Shown here: positions 16,304 through 25,474 of the stretch, in pieces | Layout: each line of letters starts with the position of its first letter | How positions within the stretch are numbered: position 1 is the stretch's first letter | NCBI GenBank assembly: GCA_014647935.1 | Contig: BMQD01000001.1 | Location: 1-64,000 of the forward strand | Direction: 5' to 3' | Source of the DNA: Planomonospora parontospora | GTDB lineage: Bacteria; Actinomycetota; Actinomycetes; Streptosporangiales; Streptosporangiaceae | Length of the DNA stretch: 64,000 bases | The notes under the pieces: model-generated | Database searches by the model: none | Told to the model about the DNA's origin: nothing | The model's input: the letters and a program-made list of their open reading frames with translations, nothing else | Made by a program: the position numbers and the translations under genes

Positions 16304-16642
16304 GGCCAGAGCCTAACGCCGGGGCGTCCGGCATGACACGCTCCGGCGGGGCGCGTTCCGCCGTACCTCCGTTCCGCCGTACCTCCGGACCCCGCAGGCT
16401 CCCCGGACGCCGCCCGGGGCGTCCCGCTTGTGGCCGGGGGCGGGCCGTACGTAGACTCGGCGGCGGCGGACTCCCACGCCGAACCTCCTCGATCGGGCAC
16501 CCACGCCGCCCGTGCTCCACGGAGGCAAAGGGGATTCACGTGCCTCGGGAGGCTGCGGGTCCCATGCGCGCCGACCGACGTCGCGGCGGGCCGACCGGCA
16601 GGCGTGGGCTGCGGGTGGCCGTACGCCGCGAGCGGAGTCAGC
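16304..16642. other. Intergenic region before the BtrH-like gene
   Basis: This 339-base divergent gap has two tandem copies of GTTCCGCCGTACCTCC (16355 and 16371) and a TAGACT -10-like hexamer at 16452-16457, which would give the BtrH-like gene a leader of about 180 bases. No other gene is visible. Confidence 0.4.
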
Positions 16643-17998
16643 ATGACCAGCAAGAAGCAGCTCAAGATCCGGATCCGGGCGCGGATGGCGAAGACCGGCG
16701 AGAGCTACACCGCCGCCCGCCGCCATGTCGTCGACCGGCCCGAGCCCGCGACCGACGGCGCCTGGACCTTCCACGGCGGGCGCCACCCGGGCAGCGCGGC
16801 CATCGCCGCGGTCCTCGCCAACCGGGGCCTCGCCGTCGGCGAGCCGATGGTCTTCCTCGCCGGAGGCGGCATCGGCGCCGGATACATCCTGTGGGAGTTC
16901 AAGCACGACGGCAGCCGCCACCTCACGCTCGGCTTCCGCAACCAGTGGCAGTACCACGACCGCTGGACGGCCAAGACCCTGGACCGGCTCGGCGTCGGTT
17001 TCACCGCGCACACCACCTCGGGGGCCAAGGGCGCGTCCGCCGCCCTCGCCGCGGAACTGGACGAGGGGCGGCCCTGCATCGTGCTGCCCGACCGCTACCA
17101 CGTCGGCTACTGGGGTCTCCCGGAGAGCCTGGACGGGTACGGCGGGCACCCGGTCGTCGTCTACCGGAGCGACGGCGGGGACGTGCTCGTCGACGATCGG
17201 GGAGCGGCCCCGATCAGGGTGCCGCGGACGCGGATGGACGCCGCCCGGGCCCGCGTGCCGTCCTACAAGAACGTCATGCACGTCCTGAACCCCGACGGCC
17301 CCGCCGCCACCGACGACGGGCGGCTGGCCTCGGCCGCGCTGGAGGGGCTGCGCGACGCCGCCGAGCACCTGAGCGCGGCCTCCGAGTCGTTCTCGCTCCC
17401 GGCCTGGCGCAAGTGGTCGCGGATGATGGTCGACCGCCGCAACGCCAAGGGCTGGCCGAAGGTGTTCGCCGACGGACGCGGGCTGGCGGGGGCCCTGCTG
17501 TCGATGTGGGAGGGCGTGGAACCCGTCGGGACGGACGGCGGCAACCTCCGCGACCTGTTCGCCGACGGGCTGGAGGAGGCCGGCGCGCTGCTGGACCTGC
17601 CGCTCGCGGACCTGGCGGAGGAGTTCCGCCGGATCCACGGGCTCTGGCACGACCTGGCCGAGGCGGCCTTCCCGCTCGACGTCCCGGAGTTCGCCCGGAT
17701 GCGCGCGCTCACCGCCCGGATCCGCGAGTCGCTGCTGGCGGAGGGTACGGCGGGCGGCGGCGCGGAGGAGGACCCCCGGGCGGCCGCGGCGGGAGCGGGA
17801 GCGGTGCTGCCGCAGGACGCGGTGGACGGAGCCGCGGAGCTGGGGGAGCTGCGGGCCGCGGTGGACCGGGCCTCGCCGGTCGGGGACCACGAGGCGCTCT
17901 TCGCCGGCCTGAGCACGCGTCTGGCCGGGATCCACCGGGCGGAGAGCGAGGCGGTCGCGGCCCTGCGGGACCTGGTGCGGGAGCGGGGACGCGGATGA
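16643..17998 (+). CDS. BtrH N-terminal-domain protein with DUF4872-like C-terminus
   Basis: A 451-aa protein. After a basic N-terminus (TSKKQLKIRIRARMAKTGES) comes a papain-like BtrH N-terminal domain (about residues 50-215, with MVFLAGGGIGAGYILWEF and the histidine context GYGGHPVVVYRSDGGDVLVDD). A helical DUF4872-like domain covers about 215-375, and then a low-complexity tail. BtrH itself moves an acyl group from a carrier protein to ribostamycin. In the usual Cys position this protein reads GGRHPGSAAIAA, with no Cys, so acyl transfer by a thiol is doubtful. No biosynthetic neighbours are present. ATG 16643 was chosen at the conserved MTSKK start. Function unknown. Confidence 0.8.
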   Translation: MTSKKQLKIRIRARMAKTGESYTAARRHVVDRPEPATDGAWTFHGGRHPGSAAIAAVLANRGLAVGEPMVFLAGGGIGAGYILWEFKHDGSRHLTLGFRNQWQYHDRWTAKTLDRLGVGFTAHTTSGAKGASAALAAELDEGRPCIVLPDRYHVGYWGLPESLDGYGGHPVVVYRSDGGDVLVDDRGAAPIRVPRTRMDAARARVPSYKNVMHVLNPDGPAATDDGRLASAALEGLRDAAEHLSAASESFSLPAWRKWSRMMVDRRNAKGWPKVFADGRGLAGALLSMWEGVEPVGTDGGNLRDLFADGLEEAGALLDLPLADLAEEFRRIHGLWHDLAEAAFPLDVPEFARMRALTARIRESLLAEGTAGGGAEEDPRAAAAGAGAVLPQDAVDGAAELGELRAAVDRASPVGDHEALFAGLSTRLAGIHRAESEAVAALRDLVRERGRG

Positions 17999-18023
17999 GA
18001 GGGCCCTCTGGCATGCTGGGCGG

Positions 18024-18302
18024 ATGCTCGCTCTCATCCGCTACTCGGTGCCGCCCGCGCGGGCCGGGGAGTTCCTGACCCAGGCGTACGACATCATCGA
18101 CACGCTGGCCGCGCAGCCGGGCTACGTGCGCGGCCGCGTGTCGAGGTCGGTGGACGAGCCGGACCTGTGGGCGCTGGTCAGCGAGTGGGAGGGGGCGGGG
18201 TTCTACCGCCGGGCCCTCGGCGCGGCGCGGATGGCGATGTACCCGCTGATGACACTGATGATCAACGAGCCGAGCGCCTTCGAGGACGTCGAGCGCGGGT
18301 GA
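18024..18302 (+). CDS. Antibiotic biosynthesis monooxygenase (ABM)-fold protein
   Basis: A 92-aa ferredoxin-like alpha/beta-barrel protein. MLALIRYSVPPARAGEFLTQ, then GYVRGRVSRSVDEPDLWALV and SEWEGAGFYRRAL follow the ABM-domain pattern. The family includes small cofactor-free monooxygenases and heme-degrading proteins, generally dimers. No catalytic residue can be assigned. It starts 25 bp after the BtrH-like gene and could be cotranscribed. glyS follows after 195 bp with its own promoter. Confidence 0.8.
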   Translation: MLALIRYSVPPARAGEFLTQAYDIIDTLAAQPGYVRGRVSRSVDEPDLWALVSEWEGAGFYRRALGAARMAMYPLMTLMINEPSAFEDVERG

Positions 18303-18497
18303 CCGCACCGCCCGCCCGGCCGCCCGCCCGGGCGGAGGAGGACGCACCGGGACCGGCGCGGGGCGCGGCGGGCACGGGAGCGGACACGGGCGCAGCGCGC
18401 ACGGACGCGATGTGCGCGCCCCGCCGTCCCGGGCTCCCCTAAGCTGGGAGCCCAGTCGATTCCTCGCCGACCTCCAGCCGGATGGAGATTTTCCCTT

Positions 18498-19883
18498 ATG
18501 TCACGCCGTACGGACATCATGGACACCATCGTCAGCCTCTCGAAGCGACGTGGGCTCGTCTACCCCTCCAGCGAGATCTACGGAGGCCTGCGCGCGTCGT
18601 GGGACTACGGCCCGCTGGGCGTGGAGCTCAAGAACAACGTCAAGCGGCAGTGGTGGAAGTCCATGGTCCAGGCCCGGGAGGACGTCGTCGGCCTCGACTC
18701 GTGCGTCATCCTCGCCCGCGAGGTGTGGCAGGCCAGCGGCCACGTGGAGACCTTCACCGACCCGCTGACCGAGTGCCAGTCCTGCCACAAGCGCTACCGC
18801 GCCGACCACCTCGAAGAGGCCTACGCCGAGAAACACGGGAAGCCGGCGGCCGGCGGCCTGGCCGACATCACCTGCCCCAACTGCGGCAACAAGGGCGCCT
18901 TCACCGCGCCCAAGCAGTTCAGCGGCCTGCTGAAGACCTACCTCGGCGCGGTCGAGGACGAGTCGGGCCTGGCCTACCTGCGCCCGGAGACCGCGCAGGG
19001 CATCTTCATCAACTACCTCAACGTGCAGCAGTCGGCGCGCCGGAAGATCCCGTTCGGCATCGGCCAGATCGGCAAGTCGTTCCGGAACGAGATCACCCCC
19101 GGCAACTTCATCTTCCGCACCCGCGAGTTCGAGCAGATGGAGATGGAGTTCTTCGTCAAGCCCGGCACCGACGAGGAGTGGCACCAGTACTGGATCGACG
19201 AGCGCTTCCGCTGGTACGTCGACCTGGGCATCAGCAAGGACAACCTGCGGCTCTACGAGCACCCGCAGGAGAAGCTGTCCCACTACTCCAAGCGCACCGT
19301 CGACGTGGAGTACCGCTTCAACTTCACCGGAAGCGAGTGGGGCGAGCTGGAGGGCATCGCCAACCGCACGGACTTCGACCTGACCGCGCACGGCAAGGCC
19401 TCCGGCACCGACCTGAGCTTCTTCGAGCAGGACACGGGCGAGCGCTACGTGCCGTACGTGATCGAGCCGGCCGCCGGCGTCGACCGCGCGACGCTCACCT
19501 TCCTCATCGACGCCTACACCGAGGACGAGGCGCCCAACGCCAAGGGCGTCATGGAGAAGCGCACGGTCATGCGCCTCGACCACCGGCTCGCACCGGTCAA
19601 GGTCGCGGTCCTGCCGCTGTCGCGCAACGCCGATCTGTCGCCGAAGGCCAAGGACCTGGCCGCCCAGCTCCGCAGGCGCTGGAACGTCGAGTTCGACGAC
19701 GCGGGCGCCATCGGCCGCCGCTACCGCCGCCAGGACGAGATCGGCACGCCGTTCTGCGTCACCGTCGACTTCGACACCCTGGACGACCACGCGGTGACCA
19801 TCCGCGAGCGGGACTCCATGGCCCAGGAGCGGGTCGCCCTCGACCAGGTCGACTCCTACCTGCGGCAGCACCTCAACGACTGA
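18498..19883 (+). CDS. glyS: Glycyl-tRNA synthetase, single-chain dimeric type
   Basis: A 461-aa class II aminoacyl-tRNA synthetase that charges tRNA-Gly. [20 protein letters not shown] and [13 protein letters not shown] form the N-terminus. A zinc-ribbon insertion has CQSC and CPNC (about residues 95-135), motif 2 is [20 protein letters not shown], and motif 3 lies further on. The C-terminal anticodon-binding domain has [17 protein letters not shown]. Length matches the alpha2-type enzyme used in actinobacteria. TAAGCT upstream could be its -10. It ends in a strong terminator. Confidence 0.97.
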   Translation: MSRRTDIMDTIVSLSKRRGLVYPSSEIYGGLRASWDYGPLGVELKNNVKRQWWKSMVQAREDVVGLDSCVILAREVWQASGHVETFTDPLTECQSCHKRYRADHLEEAYAEKHGKPAAGGLADITCPNCGNKGAFTAPKQFSGLLKTYLGAVEDESGLAYLRPETAQGIFINYLNVQQSARRKIPFGIGQIGKSFRNEITPGNFIFRTREFEQMEMEFFVKPGTDEEWHQYWIDERFRWYVDLGISKDNLRLYEHPQEKLSHYSKRTVDVEYRFNFTGSEWGELEGIANRTDFDLTAHGKASGTDLSFFEQDTGERYVPYVIEPAAGVDRATLTFLIDAYTEDEAPNAKGVMEKRTVMRLDHRLAPVKVAVLPLSRNADLSPKAKDLAAQLRRRWNVEFDDAGAIGRRYRRQDEIGTPFCVTVDFDTLDDHAVTIRERDSMAQERVALDQVDSYLRQHLND

Positions 19884-19898
19884 CCCGCCGCTCGTGAC

Positions 19899-19932
19899 GT
19901 ACGGCTCCCGCCCCCTCGGACGGGAGCCGTAC
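19899..19932 (+). terminator. glyS terminator
   Basis: A perfect 12-bp stem, GTACGGCTCCCG (19899-19910) with its complement at 19921-19932, and a 10-base loop, 15 bases after the glyS stop. Confidence 0.75.
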
Positions 19933-19996
19933 CCGCCCCGGGGAGCGGCCGGCGGTCCCCGCGCAAGACGAACCGGTGAACCCGGCAGGTGATGCG

Positions 19997-21010
19997 GTGA
20001 AGCGACCCACGATCGATGACATCGCCCGCCGCGCGGGGGTCTCGAAGGGGGCCGTCTCGTTCGCGCTGAACGGCCGCCCCGGCGTGTCGGCGGAGACCCG
20101 GGACCGGATCCTGTCGATCGCCACCGAGCTCGGCTGGCAGCCGAGCAGCGTCGCCCGCGCGCTCTCGGAGGGCAGGGCCGACGTGCTGGGCCTCGTCGTG
20201 GCCCGCCCGGCCCGCACGCTGGGGCTCGAACCGTTCTTCATGCAGCTGATGTCCGGGATCGAGGCGGCGCTCTCGGCGGCCTCGGTGGGCCTGCTGCTGC
20301 AGATGACCGAGGATCCGCAGACGGAGACCGGGATCTACCGCCGCTGGTGGGCGCAGCGCCGGGTGGCCGGGGTGATCCTGGTGGACCTGCGGGTGGACGA
20401 CCCGCGGGTCGCGGTCCTGGAGGAACTGGGGATGCCCGCCGTCGTCGTCGGCGGACCCGAGGGGGCCGGCCGGCTGCCCGCCGTCTGGAGCGACGACGCC
20501 GAGGCGATCGGGTCGGTGGTGGAGCACCTGGGAGCGCTGGGGCACCGCAGGATCGCCCGGGTGGCCGGCCCGGAGGTGCTGCGGCACACGGTCGTCAGGA
20601 CCCGGGCGATGGAGGCGGCGGCCGCCGCGCGCGGCATGGAGAGCGTCACCGTGCACACCGACTACGGCGCCGACGCGGGAGCGGACGCGACCCTGCGGCT
20701 GCTGCGTTCCCGGTACCGGCCCACGGCGGTCGTGTACGACAACGACGTCATGGCGGTGGCGGGCACGGCGGCGGCCCAGAACGCCGGGATCGCCGTGCCG
20801 GAGCGGTTGTCGGTGGTGGCGTGGGACGACTCCGCGCTGTGCCGGCTGACCCGCCCGCACCTCACCGCGGTGAGCCGGGACATCGCCGCCTTCGGCGCGC
20901 GGGCCGCCCAGAGCCTGCTCGACCTGGTGGCGGGGGCGGAGGTCGGCTCGTGCCGGGACGCGACGCCCCGGCTGGTGGTCCGGGGGAGCACCGCACCGCC
21001 CGCGGAGTGA
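19997..21010 (+). CDS. LacI family transcriptional regulator
   Basis: A 337-aa LacI/GalR repressor. The HTH begins VKRPTIDDIARRAGVSKGAV and includes the hinge helix SSVARALSEGRADVLGL. A periplasmic-binding-like sugar domain follows, ending near RLVVRGSTAPP. The GTG at 19997 has AGGTG five bases upstream and gives the standard start; a GTG at 19976 would add seven residues. It is followed by a CE7-type esterase, so it probably controls carbohydrate-ester breakdown. The effector is unknown and I found no convincing operator in the 253-bp gap. Confidence 0.92.
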   Translation: MKRPTIDDIARRAGVSKGAVSFALNGRPGVSAETRDRILSIATELGWQPSSVARALSEGRADVLGLVVARPARTLGLEPFFMQLMSGIEAALSAASVGLLLQMTEDPQTETGIYRRWWAQRRVAGVILVDLRVDDPRVAVLEELGMPAVVVGGPEGAGRLPAVWSDDAEAIGSVVEHLGALGHRRIARVAGPEVLRHTVVRTRAMEAAAAARGMESVTVHTDYGADAGADATLRLLRSRYRPTAVVYDNDVMAVAGTAAAQNAGIAVPERLSVVAWDDSALCRLTRPHLTAVSRDIAAFGARAAQSLLDLVAGAEVGSCRDATPRLVVRGSTAPPAE

Positions 21011-21263
21011 GCGGGGGCCCGCGGCCGCCCGATCACCGGGGACGCCGGTTCCGGGGAGCGCCGCGCCGCCCGCGGGGTGAGTGGGGCATCCGTTTTCACC
21101 CGGTTGACCGCGTCCGCGCCGGGGCGGGATCCTGCTGGACGGCGAGGCCGCGCGATCGGCGCGGTGGCACCGCGAGGAGGCGGCACCGCGAAGGGGTCCG
21201 GGCGGTCTTCCGGCTCTCCGGTCCGCTCGGCTCCGCCCCCCCTCACCTGACAAGGAGCTGACG

Positions 21264-22235
21264 ATGTTCGTCGACATGCCGCTGGACCAGTTGCGCGGTT
21301 ACCTGCCCGAGCGGCCGGAGCCCGCCGACTTCGACGCCTTCTGGGACCGTACGCTGACCGAGGCCCGCAAGCACGACCTCGGCGCGGTCTTCACCCCGCA
21401 CCCGAGCGCGCTGACGGTGGCCGACGTCTACGACGTGACCTACGCCGGGTACGGCGGGCACGCGATCAAGGGCTGGCTGCTGGTGCCGCGCGGGGCGGAG
21501 GGCCCGGTGCCGTGCGTGGTGGAGTACATCGGCTACGGGGGCGGCCGGGGCCTGCCGATCGACTGGCTGCTGTGGCCGTCGTTCGGCTGGGCGGTGTTCG
21601 TGATGGACTCGCGGGGCCAGGGGGCGGGCGGCTGGCGGCGCGGTGACACCGCCGACCCGGAGCCGGGCACGGGCCCGCAGACCCCCGGTGTGATGACCAA
21701 GGGCATCCACGACCCGGACGACTACTACTACCGGCGGCTCTACACCGACGCCGTCCGGGCGGTGGAGGCGGCCAGGACCCACCCTGCGGTGGACCCCGGC
21801 AGGATCGCGGTGTCGGGCGGCAGCCAGGGCGGCGCCATCGCGCTGGCGGTCTCCGCCCTCGTGCCGGACCTCGCCTGCGCGCTGATCAGCGTGCCGTTCA
21901 TGTGCCACATCCGGCACGCCACGCAGATCACGGACGAGAACCCCTACGCCGAGCTGGCCGTCTACTGCCGGGTCTTCAAGGACCGGGTGGAGGAGGTCTT
22001 CACGACCCTGTCGTACTTCGACGGGCTCAACTTCGCGGCCCGCTCCGCCGTCCCGGCGCTGTTCTCGGTGGGCCTGCGCGACGGCGTCACCCCGCCCTCC
22101 ACGGTCTTCGCCGCCCACAACCACTACGCGGGGCCGAAGGAGATGCGGGTGTACCCGTACAACGGCCACGAGGGCGGCGAGTCCGCCCACGCCATGGAGC
22201 AGGCCGCGTTCCTGCGGGCGGCCCTCGGCGCCTGA
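21264..22235 (+). CDS. Acetyl xylan esterase / cephalosporin-C deacetylase (CE7 family)
   Basis: A 323-aa alpha/beta hydrolase of carbohydrate esterase family 7. FVMDSRGQG is the family RGQ motif, SGGSQGGAIAL holds the nucleophile Ser, LRDGVTPPST the Asp, and NGHEGGESAH the His-Glu motif. These enzymes remove acetyl groups from xylo-oligosaccharides and other small acetyl esters and are usually cytoplasmic hexamers. No signal peptide is visible. AAGGAG precedes the ATG at 21264. Preceded by a LacI regulator and followed by a very strong terminator, so it is probably a single-gene unit. Confidence 0.93.
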   Translation: MFVDMPLDQLRGYLPERPEPADFDAFWDRTLTEARKHDLGAVFTPHPSALTVADVYDVTYAGYGGHAIKGWLLVPRGAEGPVPCVVEYIGYGGGRGLPIDWLLWPSFGWAVFVMDSRGQGAGGWRRGDTADPEPGTGPQTPGVMTKGIHDPDDYYYRRLYTDAVRAVEAARTHPAVDPGRIAVSGGSQGGAIALAVSALVPDLACALISVPFMCHIRHATQITDENPYAELAVYCRVFKDRVEEVFTTLSYFDGLNFAARSAVPALFSVGLRDGVTPPSTVFAAHNHYAGPKEMRVYPYNGHEGGESAHAMEQAAFLRAALGA

Positions 22236-22259
22236 CGCCCGGCCGGTCCGGGCGCGAGT

Positions 22260-22303
22260 GACGAGTGCGGGGTACGGCGTGCGCGCCGTACCCCGCACTC
22301 GTC
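22260..22303 (+). terminator. Strong terminator after the CE7 esterase gene
   Basis: A perfect 19-bp stem (22260-22278 with 22285-22303) closes a 6-base loop, 25 bases after the stop codon. It is the longest perfect stem I found in the window. Confidence 0.8.
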
Positions 22304-22367
22304 CTGCGCTCCCGCCGGTCCCGCGGGCGCCCGGTGCACCCGCATGAACCGCGGAGAACGATCTGGA

Positions 22368-22453
22368 ATTGGTTTACACCAATTGGTTTATACCAATTCT
22401 CGGGGTGACCGATATCACCTGGAAAATGTTGCCGATTTTAATTGGATTAGACC
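22368..22453. promoter_or_regulatory. Twin (plus one weak) GntR-like operators upstream of ppdK
   Basis: Two overlapping palindromes, ATTGGTTTACACCAAT (22368-22383) and ATTGGTTTATACCAAT (22382-22397), lie 14 bp apart. Both have the TGGT-N4-ACCA core of HutC-subfamily GntR sites. A degenerate third copy, ATTGGATTAGACCG, is at 22440-22453. The block is strikingly A+T-rich in a G+C-rich gap (22236-22579) that otherwise holds only the esterase terminator. It probably controls ppdK; the regulator is not encoded nearby. Confidence 0.6.
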
Positions 22454-22579
22454 GCAGAGTGGGCTTTGAGCTGCATGGACGTGCTTCACGGGTAAGGGTG
22501 GCGTTTCATTCGCTGCTTCATCGGTAGAGTCCCGACTAAGGCGAAGAGCGCGTCATTTGAAGCCGTAGAAGGAGCAGCC

Positions 22580-25222
22580 GTGCCCAAGTACGTATACGAC
22601 TTCACCGAGGGCAACAAGGATCTCAAGGATCTGCTCGGCGGTAAGGGGGCCAATCTGGCCGAGATGACCAATCTCGGGCTGCCGGTCCCCCCCGGCTTCA
22701 CGATCACCACTGAGGCGTGCCGCGGTTTCCTCGCCGGAGGCGCGCTCCCCGGCGGCCTGGAGGAGGAGATCGCCCTCCACCTGGCCGCGCTGGAGAGGCG
22801 GATGGGCCGCCGCCTGGGCCAGGCCGACGACCCCCTGCTGGTGAGCGTGCGCTCCGGCGCCAAGTTCTCCATGCCCGGCATGATGGAGACCGTCCTCAAC
22901 ATCGGCCTGAACGACGAGTCCGTGCGCGGCCTGGCCAAGCAGGCCGGCGGGAACGAGCGCTTCGCCTGGGACTCCTACCGCCGCCTGATCCAGATGTTCG
23001 GCAGGACCGTCCAGGGCATCGACGGTGAGCTGTTCGACGGGGCCCTGGAGCGGCTCAAGGCCGGCCGCAGCGACCTGGACCTGCAGGCCGAGGACTTCCA
23101 GCGCCTGGTCGAGACCTACAAGGAGATCGTCCGCACCGAGACCGGCGAGGACTTCCCCGCCGACCCCTACCGGCAGATGCGGATGGCCGTCGAGGCCGTC
23201 TTCGCCTCGTGGAACGCCCCGCGCGCGGTGCTCTACCGCCGCCAGGAGCGCATCCCGGCCGACCTGGGCACCGCCGTCAACGTCTGCTCGATGGTCTTCG
23301 GCAACTGCGGCATGGACTCGGGCACCGGCGTGGCCTTCACCCGCGACCCCGGCAGCGGCCAGCAGGGCGTCTACGGCGACTACCTGCAGAACGCCCAAGG
23401 CGAGGACGTGGTGGCCGGCATCCGCAACACCATGCCCCTGCAGGAGCTGGAGGCCATCGACAAGGACTCCTACGACGAGCTCATGCGGATCATGGAGAAG
23501 CTGGAGAACCACTACCGCGACCTGTGCGACATCGAGTTCACGGTCGAGCGCGGGAAGCTGTGGATGCTCCAGACCCGGGTGGGCAAGCGGACGGCCGCGG
23601 CCGCGTTCCGCATCGCCGTGCAGCTGGTGGACCAGGGCCTGATCGACCTCGACGAGGCGGTCACCCGCGTCACCGGCGACCAGCTCGCCCAGCTCATGTT
23701 CCCCCGCTTCGACGGCGGCGCGGGCAGGAAGCGGATCGCCAGGGGGATGAACGCCTCCCCGGGCGCGGCCGTCGGCAGGGCCGTCTTCTCCTCCGAGCGG
23801 GCCGTCGAGCTCGCCGCGGCGGGCGAGGCCGTGATCCTGGTCCGCCGGGAGACCAACCCCGACGACCTGTCCGGGATGATCGCCGCCCAGGGCGTGCTCA
23901 CCTCGCGCGGCGGCAAGACCTCCCACGCCGCCGTGGTCGCCCGCGGCATGGGCAAGACCTGCGTCTGCGGGGCCGAGGAGCTGGAGGTCTCCGCCGCCGA
24001 GCGCCGCTTCACCGCCCCCGGCGGCGTCGTGGTCGCCGAGGGCGACGTCATCTCCATCGACGGCTCCAGCGGCGAGGTGTTCCTGGGCGAGGTGCCCGTG
24101 GTCGACTCCCCGGTCGTGGAGTACTTCGAGGGCGCCCCCGTCGGGGGTGACGAGCTGGTCGCCGCCGTGCACCGGATCATGTCCCACGCCGACTCCGCCC
24201 GCCGCCTGGCCGTGCGGGCCAACGCCGACAACGCCGAGGACGCCGCCCGCGCCCGGCGGTTCGGCGCCCAGGGCATCGGGCTGTGCCGTACCGAGCACAT
24301 GTTCCTCGGCGACCGCCGGCAGCTGGTCGAGGACCTCGTCCTGGCCGACGGCGACGACGAGCGCGAGCGGGCGCTGGCCGCCCTGGAGCCGCTGCAGCGG
24401 GCGGACTTCACCGAGATCTTCCGGGCGATGGACGGCCTGCCCGTCACCGTCCGCCTGCTCGACCCGCCGCTCCACGAGTTCCTGCCCGACCACACCGAGC
24501 TCGCGGTCAAGGTCGCCCTCGCGGGGGACCGGGCCACCGGCCGGGACCGCAGGCTGCTGGCCGCGGTCAAGCGCCTGCACGAGCAGAACCCCATGCTGGG
24601 CCTGCGCGGCGTACGGCTCGGCCTGGTCGTCCCCGGCCTGTTCGCCATGCAGGTCCGGGCGATCGCCGAGGCGGCCAGGGCGGTGCCCGGCGCCCGCGCG
24701 GAGATCATGATCCCGCTCGTCGGCGCCGTCCAGGAGCTGGAGTGCGTCAGGGAGGAGGCGGCCGGGATCCTGGCGGAGGCGGGGGTCGAGGCGGCGGTCG
24801 GCACGATGATCGAGGTGCCGCGCGCCGCGCTCACCGCGGGCCAGATCGCCGAGGCCGCCGAGTTCTTCTCCTTCGGCACCAACGACCTCACCCAGATGAC
24901 CTGGGGATTCTCCCGCGACGACGTCGAGGCCGCGTTCTTCTCCCGCTACCTGGACCTGGGGGTCTTCGGCGTCTCCCCGTTCGAGACCCTGGACCGCGCC
25001 GGCGTCGGCCGGCTCGTGCGGATCGCCGCCGAGGAGGGCCGCAGGGCCAGGCCCGGCCTCAAGCTCGGCATCTGCGGCGAGCACGGCGGCGACCCCGACT
25101 CGATCCACTTCTGCCACGAGGTCGGCCTGGACTACGTGTCCTGCTCGCCGTTCCGCGTGCCGGTCGCCCGGCTGGAGGCCGGCCGCGCGGCCCTGGCCTG
25201 CGCCGGTTCCGACACCCGCTGA
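22580..25222 (+). CDS. ppdK: Pyruvate, phosphate dikinase
   Basis: An 880-aa enzyme interconverting pyruvate + ATP + Pi and phosphoenolpyruvate + AMP + PPi. The N-terminal ATP-grasp nucleotide domain begins with LLGGKGANLAEM. The phosphohistidine swivel domain has the signature GGKTSHAAVVARGMGKTCV, the His being the phosphocarrier. The C-terminal TIM-barrel PEP domain has GTNDLTQMTWGFSRDD and the catalytic LGICGEHGGDP. Length is normal. The GTG at 22580 follows AGAAGGAG. Twin GntR-like operators about 190 bp upstream suggest transcriptional control, and a 14-bp stem terminator follows. It probably serves gluconeogenesis or PPi-linked PEP metabolism. Confidence 0.97.
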   Translation: MPKYVYDFTEGNKDLKDLLGGKGANLAEMTNLGLPVPPGFTITTEACRGFLAGGALPGGLEEEIALHLAALERRMGRRLGQADDPLLVSVRSGAKFSMPGMMETVLNIGLNDESVRGLAKQAGGNERFAWDSYRRLIQMFGRTVQGIDGELFDGALERLKAGRSDLDLQAEDFQRLVETYKEIVRTETGEDFPADPYRQMRMAVEAVFASWNAPRAVLYRRQERIPADLGTAVNVCSMVFGNCGMDSGTGVAFTRDPGSGQQGVYGDYLQNAQGEDVVAGIRNTMPLQELEAIDKDSYDELMRIMEKLENHYRDLCDIEFTVERGKLWMLQTRVGKRTAAAAFRIAVQLVDQGLIDLDEAVTRVTGDQLAQLMFPRFDGGAGRKRIARGMNASPGAAVGRAVFSSERAVELAAAGEAVILVRRETNPDDLSGMIAAQGVLTSRGGKTSHAAVVARGMGKTCVCGAEELEVSAAERRFTAPGGVVVAEGDVISIDGSSGEVFLGEVPVVDSPVVEYFEGAPVGGDELVAAVHRIMSHADSARRLAVRANADNAEDAARARRFGAQGIGLCRTEHMFLGDRRQLVEDLVLADGDDERERALAALEPLQRADFTEIFRAMDGLPVTVRLLDPPLHEFLPDHTELAVKVALAGDRATGRDRRLLAAVKRLHEQNPMLGLRGVRLGLVVPGLFAMQVRAIAEAARAVPGARAEIMIPLVGAVQELECVREEAAGILAEAGVEAAVGTMIEVPRAALTAGQIAEAAEFFSFGTNDLTQMTWGFSRDDVEAAFFSRYLDLGVFGVSPFETLDRAGVGRLVRIAAEEGRRARPGLKLGICGEHGGDPDSIHFCHEVGLDYVSCSPFRVPVARLEAGRAALACAGSDTR

Positions 25223-25247
25223 CGGGATCGGCCGCGGGGACCGCGCC

Positions 25248-25280
25248 GGGCCGCGTCCGCCGGGGAGGCGGGCGCGGCCC
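25248..25280 (+). terminator. ppdK terminator
   Basis: A 14-bp stem with one G-U pair (25248-25261 with 25267-25280) and a 5-base loop, 25 bases after the stop. Confidence 0.65.
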
Positions 25281-25474
25281 TCCCGCCGGTCCTCCCCGGC
25301 GGCCCTCCCGCCGGTCCCCCGCCGGCCCGTACGACCGGCCGCTGGAACCGTCCCCCGCGGCCGTCCGCGGACCCTCCGGCGCGGCGAGGAGTCCACCGGA
25401 CTCCGCGGCGTCCCGGAGTGTTTACCGGCTGTCAGGCATGGACCGGTCCTATCGGGGATAAAATCACTGCACTT

